Shown piece by piece: positions 56,191 through 64,000 of a stretch of 64,000 nt of DNA (its first letter is position 1; the number at the start of each line of letters is the position of its first letter). Under the pieces are notes generated by a model, which had not been told where the DNA came from, searched no databases, and saw only the letters and a list, made by a program, of their open reading frames with translations. Source of the DNA: JAGQWW01 sp041392845 (GTDB lineage Bacteria > Bacteroidota > Bacteroidia > Chitinophagales > Saprospiraceae); NCBI GenBank assembly GCA_041392845.1, contig JAWKLG010000005.1, forward strand, positions 62,001-126,000, given 5' to 3'. Both the position numbers and the translations under genes were made by a program.

Positions 56191-57546
56191 GTGGCATTAC
56201 TTACCCTTGAAAAGTTGCAATCGCTGGCTCCTGACCCTGTAAGTCAGGAAAGGGCGAAGCAATGTGCTGCCCCCTTCAGATGGCAACTGCTGGAAGGAAC
56301 AGAACGGGTATTGTGGGGTGAGTTTAAAACACCGGTCGATCCATTTTATACTGCTGTCGATTTGCAGGGCCCCGGGTTCAAATGTTCCTGTCCAAGTAGA
56401 AAATTTCCTTGTAAACATGCCTTGGGACTGGCCTTGATGATTTTTCAAAAACCGGATGCTTTTAGTTTTGGAAACAATATTCCGGAAGCCATTGAAAAAT
56501 GGATAGCAGGTAGAGATAAAAGAAAAGAAGGTATTTCAAGTGCTGCAGCTCCTTCTTTTTCGGAAGAAGAAAAAAAACCTGAACCGGTAACGGAAGCTAA
56601 AAAATGGACCTGGGATATGTTGGTTGCTGCCAACCGTCTGGACGATATGAAACAGGGCGCTTATGAATTGAATATTTGGTTGAAAGACTTAATCGGTCGA
56701 GGACTTGCAAGTGCTGATGCCTTGAATCATGAAAACTGGAATTTCATTTCAAAAAGAATGGTAGACGCCAAACTTTCCGGTATCGGAAGACGAATGCGGA
56801 TACTCGCCGACCGAATCGGGCAAGACAACTGGCAGGAAATGGCGCTACACGAAATAGGCCAATGGCATTTACTAGCCGGAGGCATTTTAAAACTTGAACA
56901 CCTGGAAGATCTGGAGCAGATGGAAATACTACAACTTGCCGGTGCCAATGTCAAGAAAGACCTTCTGATGGAAGAACCCGGCATTTCTGATACCTGGCAA
57001 ATTTTGGGGGTTAGCATGAGTATGGAAGAAAGCCTGACGGCTCGCAGAACCTGGTTATATGGTTACCGTTCTGAAAAATTTGCCTTGATTTTGGATTTTG
57101 CTTTTGGCAGCGCTCCTTTTGATGTTGTGTACAAAGCAGGAACTGCCATGGAAGGAATGGTGGTTTTTTATCCGGGTACTTTTCCCATTCGAGCTCTGGT
57201 CAAAACCAGGGAAAGTGTGTTGGAAGATGTGTTGCCGGTCAAAGGATTCAAAATTTTGAACCAGTTTAAAAATTATTGGAAAAAAGCGATTGCTTCCAAT
57301 CCCTGGCTCAGTCAGTTTCCACTGGCGCTTGAAGAAGTCAGTCCGGTACAAATAGAAAATCAATGGTTTTTGGCTGATAAAGAAGGTACCGCCATACCTT
57401 GCAAGGTGGAAGGACTCTCCGGCTGGAAGTTGTTAAGCATTAGCGCCGGACAACCTTTTACCGTTTTTGGCGAATGGGATGGAAAACAGGTCTTACCTTT
57501 GGCGGCCTGGCAAGACGATAATTATTTCGAATTGAATGTGGGATGA
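56191..57546 (+). CDS. SWIM zinc-finger protein
   Basis: A 451-residue protein starting at GTG. The SWIM motif C65-x-C67...C74-x-H76 ('FKCSCPSRKFPCKHALG') lies in the N-terminal 80 residues, followed by an acidic/charged linker (about 115-135) and a long C-terminal domain typical of stand-alone bacterial SWIM proteins. In other genomes such proteins often lie beside MoxR-type ATPase/VWA genes; here the neighbour is porZ. Nucleic-acid or protein binding is likely; the exact role is unknown. Confidence 0.87.
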   Translation: MALLTLEKLQSLAPDPVSQERAKQCAAPFRWQLLEGTERVLWGEFKTPVDPFYTAVDLQGPGFKCSCPSRKFPCKHALGLALMIFQKPDAFSFGNNIPEAIEKWIAGRDKRKEGISSAAAPSFSEEEKKPEPVTEAKKWTWDMLVAANRLDDMKQGAYELNIWLKDLIGRGLASADALNHENWNFISKRMVDAKLSGIGRRMRILADRIGQDNWQEMALHEIGQWHLLAGGILKLEHLEDLEQMEILQLAGANVKKDLLMEEPGISDTWQILGVSMSMEESLTARRTWLYGYRSEKFALILDFAFGSAPFDVVYKAGTAMEGMVVFYPGTFPIRALVKTRESVLEDVLPVKGFKILNQFKNYWKKAIASNPWLSQFPLALEEVSPVQIENQWFLADKEGTAIPCKVEGLSGWKLLSISAGQPFTVFGEWDGKQVLPLAAWQDDNYFELNVG

Positions 57547-57640
57547 CCAATTGTTGCCTTTCCCTTTTTTAAATAAAAATAATCAGACAATATTAGCACC
57601 GATGGATAGTTTTCAAATGCTGTTAGCAAATAACAAACGA

Positions 57641-60001
57641 ATGAAAAGAAAGCTTCAACTCCTGTTTTTCCTAAGTATCGCTGTATTTTTTCAGGTTTCA
57701 GGTCAAAACGACCTGGCCATTGGTGGCTGGAAATCTTACCAACCTTACACCAAAGGGGTATTTGTGACCCAAAGTCCAACGACCATTTACTACGCAGCAG
57801 ATTTTTCCCTTTTGACCATCAATAAAGAAGACGGTACCATCGGCAGACTGTCCAAAACAAATGGACTGAGCGACGTGGGGATATCCATTGTTCGATATGA
57901 CGAGGCAGCGGAAGTTTTAATCATCGCATATGAAAACGGCAATATAGACTTGTTAAAAGATGGTAAAACAGTGACCCTTCCTTTTATAAAACAAAGCAAC
58001 ATACTTGGAGATCGCGAGATTTATAATGTGAATGTCATTTCAAAAGAAAGGGTTTTTATTTCTACCGGATTTGGAATACTGGAACTCAATCCTGAAAGCG
58101 AAACCTTTACCAATGATATCCGAACCGGAATACCGGTTTATAGTGTCGCAGCATTTGACGGGAAATTATACGCAGCAACTCAAGAAGGAATTTATGCTGC
58201 CAATGATCAAGCAGGCGTAAACCTTCAGGATTTTGCTACCAACTGGAGTCTGCTTGGAACCAATGAGGGTTTCCCCGCCGATTATTCAAGCAAGACCCTG
58301 GATGTCTTTAAGGACAAACTTTTTTTAAATATAAACGACTCCCTTTTTACTTATCAGAATGGAAACCTGGATTACCTGTTTTTTAACAACAGTTACAGTC
58401 CGGTTTATTTTTCTGTAAATGAAAATTATTTGCTGGCCGGTATGGATTGCCGCGCCTGTCTGGATAGAGTCCTTGTTTACGATGGTAATAATCAATTGGT
58501 CAACACCCTTTCGGGCGAATGCATTACCACGACCAATTTTTCCATAATTGATGAAACAGGAAAGGTTTGGCTGGCAGATGAAGATAAGGGCTTCCGAAGT
58601 TTAGAAAGCATCAACAGCAGTAATTGTGCTATAAATATTTTTGATGGTCCCGATACCGGAAATTCCTGGGAATTAGATTTTACCAACGATAATCTTTGGG
58701 TTGCGACCGGAGGATGGAACAACCAGTTCACCTACCTTTTTCGTGCTGACGGATTTTTGAGATACCATGAAAATGAATGGACATCTTACAATCGTTCCAA
58801 TAGAACGGAGATGAACGGCGTAAATACTGATCCAAACTTCCGTGCTGACGATATTTTTGATGTGGTTTCTATTAAAGGAGATCCCAATAGAAACAGAGTT
58901 TATGTAGGCTCATGGATTGAAGGTTTCCTTGATTTTAATATCGATGAAGACAAGATTACCATTTACAATAAGGACAATTCAAGTCTGGACGGTGCTGTGG
59001 GCGATGCCCAAAGAACAAGGATAGGTGGAATTGATTTGGATCAAAACGGAAACGTATGGGTCTCGAACTACCTTTCTCCTCAACCACTTTCCATGTACAA
59101 TGTAGGCACCCAGCAATGGACGGGATATTCCTTCCCTGGATGCGGAGGTTACACCCAACTTTTGGATGTAACAGTTGATGACAACAACAACAAATGGGTG
59201 GTTATCAATGATGGAGGTGCCGGAGTATTGGTTTTCAATGAAGGCGATCCGAATAATGCAAATGACGACCAATGCCGCCTCATCACCCAAAACAATAGCA
59301 ACCTGCCGATCAATGATGTCAATTGTTTGACGGTAGATTTGGATGGTGATGTTTGGGTTGGAACACAGGACGGAGTGGTCATTTTCCAGTGTGGTAGTCA
59401 GGTTTTCGATGGCTCAATTTGTCCTGGTTTTTTACAGATTGTAAATGTTGGCGGGGACAATGAGTACCTGTTGAAAGGTGAAAATGTGCAATGCATCGCT
59501 GTAGATGGTGCCAACCGAAAGTGGTTTGGAACTACCAACGGCATCTTCTTGCAATCACCTTCAGGTGATGAACTCCTCGCATCTTTCAACGAATTGAACA
59601 GTCCGCTTTTTGATAACAATGTGATGGACATCGCTATCAATCCTTCTACGGGAGAAGTCTTTATTGCAACACCTAGAGGTATTCAATCCATGCGAACCGA
59701 TGCTACAGAAGGTAGTGTTTTAAATAGTACCAATGTAAAAGTATTCCCTAATCCTGTAAGACCTGGATATGATGGACCAATAGCAATTTCAGGATTGGCC
59801 AGAGATGCCAATGTAAAGATTACTGACATTGCCGGACAATTGGTGTACGAAACCGAAGCGCTGGGTGGACAGGCAGTATGGGATGGAAGAGATTACAACG
59901 GCAGAAAAGTCGAAACCGGAGTATATTTGGTATTCAGTACATCTACCAGACTGCTTGACAATCCGGATGCAGTTGCGGCCAAAATACTGTTCGTGAAGTA
60001 G
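57641..60001 (+). CDS. porZ: PorZ-like T9SS component
   Basis: About 787 residues from the ATG of 'MKRKLQLLFFL' (chosen because a signal peptide starts there; an ATG 39 bp upstream is possible). The mature protein begins 'GGWKSYQPYTKG' and has two or three beta-propeller domains with motifs known from PorZ ('NGLSDVGISIVRYDE', 'NIDLLKDGKTVTL', 'GDREIYNVNVI'). Its C-terminus is an Ig-like T9SS sorting domain ('FPNPVRPGYDGPIAISGLA' to 'AAKILFVK'). PorZ sits on the cell surface and feeds anionic LPS to the sortase that attaches cargo. Partners are elsewhere in the genome. Confidence 0.86.
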   Translation: MKRKLQLLFFLSIAVFFQVSGQNDLAIGGWKSYQPYTKGVFVTQSPTTIYYAADFSLLTINKEDGTIGRLSKTNGLSDVGISIVRYDEAAEVLIIAYENGNIDLLKDGKTVTLPFIKQSNILGDREIYNVNVISKERVFISTGFGILELNPESETFTNDIRTGIPVYSVAAFDGKLYAATQEGIYAANDQAGVNLQDFATNWSLLGTNEGFPADYSSKTLDVFKDKLFLNINDSLFTYQNGNLDYLFFNNSYSPVYFSVNENYLLAGMDCRACLDRVLVYDGNNQLVNTLSGECITTTNFSIIDETGKVWLADEDKGFRSLESINSSNCAINIFDGPDTGNSWELDFTNDNLWVATGGWNNQFTYLFRADGFLRYHENEWTSYNRSNRTEMNGVNTDPNFRADDIFDVVSIKGDPNRNRVYVGSWIEGFLDFNIDEDKITIYNKDNSSLDGAVGDAQRTRIGGIDLDQNGNVWVSNYLSPQPLSMYNVGTQQWTGYSFPGCGGYTQLLDVTVDDNNNKWVVINDGGAGVLVFNEGDPNNANDDQCRLITQNNSNLPINDVNCLTVDLDGDVWVGTQDGVVIFQCGSQVFDGSICPGFLQIVNVGGDNEYLLKGENVQCIAVDGANRKWFGTTNGIFLQSPSGDELLASFNELNSPLFDNNVMDIAINPSTGEVFIATPRGIQSMRTDATEGSVLNSTNVKVFPNPVRPGYDGPIAISGLARDANVKITDIAGQLVYETEALGGQAVWDGRDYNGRKVETGVYLVFSTSTRLLDNPDAVAAKILFVK

Positions 60002-60158
60002 GCTTTTGATATTTTTTTTAGAAAAAGAAAAATAATTTCAAAGTAGCCCCTTTGATATACCTCCCTGATTATCGGTAATTTAGGATTTATAAAAACTTAT
60101 ATAGATCTAAATATTCGTTTGTTTGCCCCCTATTTCTCAGTTATTTATTTGGAGACGG
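60002..60158. other. Intergenic, AT-rich, no gene seen
   Basis: The stretch between the porZ stop and the next promoter shows no frame of note and no clear terminator hairpin. Confidence 0.3.
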
Positions 60159-60189
60159 TTGACCTGAATGAAAAAAATACCTATTTTTG
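60159..60189 (+). promoter_or_regulatory. Bacteroidota-type promoter of the NarL-type regulator
   Basis: TTG at 60159-60161 and TATTTTTG (TAnnTTTG) at 60182-60189 have about 20-nt spacing, close to the phylum consensus. Transcription would begin near 60196, giving a leader of about 215 nt. Confidence 0.5.
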
Positions 60190-60192
60190 GGG

Positions 60193-60375
60193 GTGTTTTT
60201 TAGCGAAAACACTCCAACGAATTCCTACCCCTCCGGTACCCAAAACCGGCTTAAAAGTATCCCCTGGAAAAAAAAGGTAACCCAATTGGGTAATTGTTGT
60301 GCTATGCACAAACACGTCCTGAACATAGCGTGTTTTGCACAGCCGTGGCTCCTTGCGTTTTGCGCATGGATCCGA
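60193..60375 (+). promoter_or_regulatory. Hairpin-rich 5' leader
   Basis: At least five self-complementary segments follow each other: GTGTTTT/AAAACAC (60193-60212), CCGGT/ACCGG (60233-60249), palindrome ACCCAATTGGGT (60280-60291), TGTGC-TAT-GCACA (60298-60310) and AAACACG/CGTGTTT (60310-60335). The segment is non-coding as far as I can see. It lies between a good promoter and the regulator start, so leader control is possible. Confidence 0.45.
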
Positions 60376-60413
60376 GCATGAACATATTAGCAAACAAACA
60401 AAATAAAGATCCC

Positions 60414-61067
60414 ATGAATGTTGAAAAAATCAGGGTAGTCATCGCTGATGACCATCCCATTGTAACAGCAGGCGTGAATGCCCTGTTGTTAAAAGAGCCC
60501 GGGAAGGAGCTGATTGGCTCAGCCCCGTCCGGCAAAGAGCTCTTTAAATTATTGGCCCAGAAGCGGGCAGACGTTTTATTACTTGATCTAAACATCCCAG
60601 GCGAAGATTTTTCCAAGACCATTAAAAAGCTAAAAGAAAACCATCCCTTCCTCCGCATTGTCGCCTACACCTCTTACAACCATCCCGACCTGATCAAATC
60701 CGTAGTAGACCTCAAAGTAGACGGATTCCTTCTAAAAAACAGTACAAAACAAGACTTCCTTAAGGCCATAGAAATGGTACGTGCCGGCGAATTCTTCATG
60801 AGTCGCGAAGTACGTCTGACTACGCCTCAGGAAAACCCTACAGATACTGTTTTGATGGATGGATTCCAGAAGCGTTTGTGTCTATCAAAAAGGGAACAGG
60901 AAATTCTCCGGTTCATCAGCCGCGGATTCACTTCTCAGGGTATAGGAAAAGAATTATTCATTAGCCGCTACACAGTTGAGACCCACCGTAAAAACATTTT
61001 GCGGAAGCTCAACTTCAACTCCAGTACGGAACTGGTAAAATTTGCAGTAGAACAAGGGCTTGTATAA
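60414..61067 (+). CDS. NarL/FixJ-type response regulator
   Basis: A 217-residue regulator from the ATG of 'MNVEKIRVVIADDHPIV'; an upstream ATG at 60378 is also possible. Receiver domain: acidic 'IADDHP', phospho-acceptor Asp in 'VLLLDLNIPGED', 'LKNSTKQD' at the Lys position. LuxR-type HTH at about residues 145-210 ('LSKREQEILRFISRGFTSQ', 'TVETHRKNILRKL'). No kinase gene is adjacent, so it is an orphan in this window. Confidence 0.92.
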   Translation: MNVEKIRVVIADDHPIVTAGVNALLLKEPGKELIGSAPSGKELFKLLAQKRADVLLLDLNIPGEDFSKTIKKLKENHPFLRIVAYTSYNHPDLIKSVVDLKVDGFLLKNSTKQDFLKAIEMVRAGEFFMSREVRLTTPQENPTDTVLMDGFQKRLCLSKREQEILRFISRGFTSQGIGKELFISRYTVETHRKNILRKLNFNSSTELVKFAVEQGLV

Positions 61068-61152
61068 AGACAAAAGGACTTTCAAACAACACCACACTCA
61101 TTTAAACTTACTTTTATTAAAGAACTTTACTACTTAGGAGAATGAAAAAATA

Positions 61153-61187
61153 AAAGCAGCTGTCTCGTGTACCGAGACAGCTGCTTT
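61153..61187 (+). terminator. Strong terminator after the NarL-type regulator
   Basis: A perfect 15-bp stem (AAAGCAGCTGTCTCG and complement) with a 5-nt loop is followed by T5. It lies 86 bp after the stop. Confidence 0.85.
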
Positions 61188-61251
61188 TTGTTTTGGGTTA
61201 TACTTCCACGAGGGAATGAATTGAACTTCATTTTCAACATTTAATGTAATG

Positions 61252-61386
61252 TTATTCAATACTCCATAAAGGCAATGGGCCTATAGTATTACACTTTAAT
61301 TCACTACTACCTTTTATAGAATAAATAAGCTTCCAATAAATGAAATGATCTCCAGGAGTTTTAGTTATTGGATAGGTTTTAAACAT
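61252..61386 (-). CDS. Possible small or remnant ORF
   Basis: A 44-residue frame from an ATG ('MFKTYPITKTPGDHFIYWK') that stays open upstream into the terminator region without another ATG. It may be the tail of a lost gene. No family recognised. The surrounding 61191-61441 holds nothing else. Confidence 0.25.
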   Translation of the reverse strand: MFKTYPITKTPGDHFIYWKLIYSIKGSSELKCNTIGPLPLWSIE

Positions 61387-61441
61387 CGAAAAATCTTCCC
61401 ACAATGAAGAGACCCTAATTAACCTAAATTGAAAGAAAATT

Positions 61442-61467
61442 AAGTGCTCCTGAAATCAGGAGCACTT
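61442..61467 (-). terminator. Terminator of the VCBS-repeat gene
   Basis: AAGTGCTCCTGA (61442-61453) and its complement (61456-61467) form a 12-bp perfect stem with a very small loop, 8 bp after the minus-strand stop. T-rich sequence follows on both sides. Confidence 0.8.
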
Positions 61468-61475
61468 TTCTTACC

Positions 61476-62825
61476 TTAATATTTTTGAAAAGGAATGGTA
61501 ACAAGCTCTCCAGATTTACCAATGATACTTAAGGTGTAAATACCCTTAGGTAAACTTCCTACATTTATTAAATTTTGAGAGGCATTTAAGTTACCTACAA
61601 TTGATTGATTTCCTAGGATATTATGAACCACAAAAGAATTTAACTCCAGTTCATTAGATCGGCTGATATAAATATTAGCAAATGTAGGATTCGGGAAAAT
61701 AGAAATATCGAAATTATTAGGATTTTCCAAAATCGAAGTCATTGTTGTATTTTCAAAAATGTATAGTCCCCTAATATTACATGCAGCAATATCAGGTTTG
61801 TCATCATTATTGAAATCTGCTGCAAAAAGTGAGGAATTCAATAGAAAATCTTCAGTCAAAATTTCACTGCTATATGTTGTACCGTCCTCAGTAGTAAATA
61901 AATAAAGGATACCATCATTTTCGTCAATTATGACATAATCAAGATTGCCATCTTTATCAAAATCAGAACTAGTAAAATTATCTACTCTAATACTGCTTTG
62001 TATAGTTTTAGAATCAAAGTTTGGATAGTTATTAACAAGCTGAGTTAAAGATTTACCAAATACACTTCCCAAGTTGATATCTAAATCTCCATCATTATCA
62101 ACATCAGCAACTTCAATACTTTCATAAGCAACTCCAGAACTAATCGTGCTAGCCTGATAAGTACCACTTCCATCATTTAAATAAAGTTCTAAAGAGTTTT
62201 CATAAAGCAACAAATCGACATCTCCATCTTCATCAAAATCACCTCCTTTTATGAGGTTACTTTTGACATCTGCAATTTTCCTTTTATTAACACTTAAAAA
62301 ATCACCATTACCCGGGTTTTCCCAGACAAATGTTTCATCTTCAAAAAGTGTAATATAGGAGCTAAAAACCAAATCCATATCTCCATCAAGGTCTGTATCA
62401 ATGGCTTCCATACCATAAAAACCTTCAGCTGTATAAAGAAGAGTTTCGGAAAAATTAATTCCATTATCAAGATTCGAATAATAGGTCATTTCATCATCAA
62501 AAACTGCTATAGCAACGATGTCATTATCATCATCACCATCAAAGTCTGCAATAGCGATTTGGGAAAGTCCAGAATTGCCTGCTGCAATATCATGTCTGAT
62601 AAAATCACTACCGACTCCAACATTTTCAAACCAGGTTATAATTTCGTCTCCATTATCCACCAAAACTGCAACCAAATCTAAATCGCCATCAGAATCCATA
62701 TCAGCCGGATGGATACTTGTGTAAGTATCATTTGGCAATCTGGTATTATAATGTTCGGTAAATGTTATTTGAGCAAATCCATTAATAGAAAACGCTAAAA
62801 AAATCAACAAGTACACATTCTTCAT
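61476..62825 (-). CDS. FG-GAP/VCBS-repeat T9SS cargo protein
   Basis: A 449-residue secreted protein: signal peptide (residues 1-18), then about seven repeats with calcium-binding D-x-D-x-D-G-D cores ('DMDSDGDLDLV', 'DTDLDGDMDLVF', 'DFDEDGDVDLLL', 'DVDNDGDLDINL', 'DFNNDDKPDIAA') forming a beta-propeller, and a C-terminal T9SS sorting domain ('ISIFPNPTFANIYIS' to 'IPFQKY'). It likely binds calcium and sits on the cell surface. The binding partner is unknown. It follows the next upstream gene by 29 bp on the same strand. Confidence 0.88.
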   Translation of the reverse strand: MKNVYLLIFLAFSINGFAQITFTEHYNTRLPNDTYTSIHPADMDSDGDLDLVAVLVDNGDEIITWFENVGVGSDFIRHDIAAGNSGLSQIAIADFDGDDDNDIVAIAVFDDEMTYYSNLDNGINFSETLLYTAEGFYGMEAIDTDLDGDMDLVFSSYITLFEDETFVWENPGNGDFLSVNKRKIADVKSNLIKGGDFDEDGDVDLLLYENSLELYLNDGSGTYQASTISSGVAYESIEVADVDNDGDLDINLGSVFGKSLTQLVNNYPNFDSKTIQSSIRVDNFTSSDFDKDGNLDYVIIDENDGILYLFTTEDGTTYSSEILTEDFLLNSSLFAADFNNDDKPDIAACNIRGLYIFENTTMTSILENPNNFDISIFPNPTFANIYISRSNELELNSFVVHNILGNQSIVGNLNASQNLINVGSLPKGIYTLSIIGKSGELVTIPFQKY

Positions 62826-62854
62826 AAAAATTTATTTTAATTCAATAGTAACAA

Positions 62855-64000
62855 TCAAAACTGAACATATATAGGAGAAGTAATAGGAGAAAATCCACCA
62901 TCAATAAATGTAGCCATTATTTGGTAATATAGTCCAGGCACCCTCGATGACCCTTGTGGAATATTAGGTGTATTACCTTGCAAAATGGAAACACCGCCAG
63001 GACCAGGCAAGGTATATGCACTCCTCACCAAGATATTAAAATCAACATCAAAGTCAGAATATTGATATATTTTAACTCTTTTATTTATAGATTGATTAAA
63101 ATATCCGATTCCCAAATACACATCCTCATGTTCTACAAATTTGAAAGACCTCATATTGGTTGTATCTAATCCTCTATAGATTTGAAAGCCTAAAATATCA
63201 ACATCATCAGGGTATTCCCATTCTAATAAAACACTTTCAGCAGTTGGCTGGCTAACGAAACTACCAACCTCATTTAAAATTGAGTCTCTTAAACCTGTAT
63301 AAATTGGTTTACTAGAGACAATTTCAGAACTGGAATTATTACCTGCATCATCTATAGCAAGTAATCTGTAATAATATAGAAATCTGTTTGACGCTGTTTG
63401 GTCAGAATAAGTAAGTATTGGATTTGAAACATTAAATGAAACCAAATCTTCCCACTCTTTTGTGCCTTGCCTACGTCTTTGAAAAAGATGGAAATCTAAA
63501 TCTTCACTATTGCTTAATTCCCACTTAAACGTTACGTCTGATTGGGTTGCTTCTACATTGTAAATTAATGGTGGAGAAGGTGGTACTAAATCTGGCTTAG
63601 TTACTGTGCAAGCAACAGAATGGGGTGAATAGTTTTCATGAAAATCAACTGCTTTCACAGTAAAGTACATCTCTTCACTTAAATTATCCAAATCAATATT
63701 ATGATAATAAAAAGTATCCTTTACCCAAGACTTTGTTATTTGAGTAAAATTACCATCAGGCTGGTTCGAAAAAAACACCCTGTAGCCTAATACATCTTCA
63801 GAAAAACTTCCAGTCCAACTTAGGGATACCAAACCATTTTCATCACATTCTCCTAGAACATTTTTTGGAGAAAGTGGAGGATCATTATCTTCCACTTGAC
63901 CTAATACTGTAATAGATGGAAGATAATTGCCATCCAAGTCAACAACATCAACTCGGTAATAATTTAATGATTGTGGATCTGTATCTTCAAAAATCCTTGA
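62855..64000 (-). CDS. Fibronectin type III repeat protein, 5' end outside the window
   Basis: At least 382 residues. The frame is still open at the window edge ('SRIFEDTDPQSLNYYRVDVV'), so the true start lies beyond 64000; the internal TTG at 63935 is not a start. Three or more Fn3-like domains are visible ('SLSWTGSFSEDVLGYRVFFS', 'VTFKWELSNSEDLDFHLFQ', 'VLLEWEYPDDVDILGFQIYRG'), each with the Trp core. It is probably a large surface protein whose gene is co-transcribed with the VCBS-repeat gene. Confidence 0.82.
   Translation of the reverse strand, partial: SRIFEDTDPQSLNYYRVDVVDLDGNYLPSITVLGQVEDNDPPLSPKNVLGECDENGLVSLSWTGSFSEDVLGYRVFFSNQPDGNFTQITKSWVKDTFYYHNIDLDNLSEEMYFTVKAVDFHENYSPHSVACTVTKPDLVPPSPPLIYNVEATQSDVTFKWELSNSEDLDFHLFQRRRQGTKEWEDLVSFNVSNPILTYSDQTASNRFLYYYRLLAIDDAGNNSSSEIVSSKPIYTGLRDSILNEVGSFVSQPTAESVLLEWEYPDDVDILGFQIYRGLDTTNMRSFKFVEHEDVYLGIGYFNQSINKRVKIYQYSDFDVDFNILVRSAYTLPGPGGVSILQGNTPNIPQGSSRVPGLYYQIMATFIDGGFSPITSPIYVQF

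Noticed and set aside
57536..57640. porZ starting at 57536 and overlapping the SWIM gene
   Set aside because: That start is GTG and adds residues ahead of a clear signal peptide; the ATG at 57641 (or 57602) fits better.

Overview
The window looks like chromosome of an AT-rich member of the Bacteroidota, most likely near Saprospiria. Support comes from type IX secretion (T9SS) C-terminal sorting domains on several secreted proteins, a PorZ-like T9SS component, RprXY-like two-component genes, TAnnTTTG-type promoters and the lack of strong Shine-Dalgarno sites. The taxonomic placement is inference.

Layout: (1) 0-9 kb is a decaying, rearranged segment: a lipoprotein gene and a truncated second copy of its 5' end, an intact IS982-type element with a 7-bp target duplication, a large secreted T9SS cargo protein, a frameshifted unknown gene pair, and a dead LytTR regulator/histidine kinase pair. 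(2) 9-23.5 kb is intact housekeeping chromosome: metallophosphoesterase, RNase R, pterin enzymes (QueD-like, and a FolB with a cysteine-rich CWC tail), rhodanese lipoprotein, SRPBCC/GyrI-like protein, site-2 protease with CBS domains, acyl-CoA dehydrogenase, BatA-like VWA protein and a divergent RprXY-like pair. (3) 23.66-44.47 kb is an integrative island inserted in the 3' end of a tRNA-Cys gene. Its ends are marked by a 24-bp direct repeat, and a broken tyrosine integrase lies next to the tRNA. Its cargo is a type I BREX phage-defence operon (brxA, brxB, brxC, pglX, pglZ, brxL) with two extra genes: a translationally coupled zinc-finger protein between brxC and pglX, and a DUF262/DUF1524 (GmrSD/BrxU-like) nuclease between pglX and pglZ. 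An AbiE-type toxin-antitoxin pair follows at the right end. Every core BREX gene, both AbiE genes and the integrase carry frameshifts, while the two extra genes and two small HTH genes are open. (4) 44.7-50.6 kb holds an ECF sigma factor, a TPR anti-sigma-like membrane protein and, divergently, a very AT-rich secreted-protein/CHAT-protease pair. (5) 50.6-53.0 kb is recA flanked on both sides by tandem and dispersed intergenic repeats. (6) 53-64 kb carries a propeller protein, T9SS cargo, a glycosyltransferase, a SWIM protein, PorZ, a NarL-type regulator with a hairpin-rich leader, and two more secreted proteins, the last running off the window.

How the parts work together: the island is a mobile defence cassette (BREX plus a probable modified-DNA nuclease plus abortive infection) that now appears to be dying at its core. 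The sigma/anti-sigma/CHAT locus looks like a separate envelope-signalling or self-cleavage module. PorZ serves the secretion route used by the T9SS-tagged cargo. Because the indels cluster in 4-9 kb and 24-44 kb, while about 35 kb of flanking chromosome is open, real decay seems more likely than uniform sequencing error; only reads can settle it.
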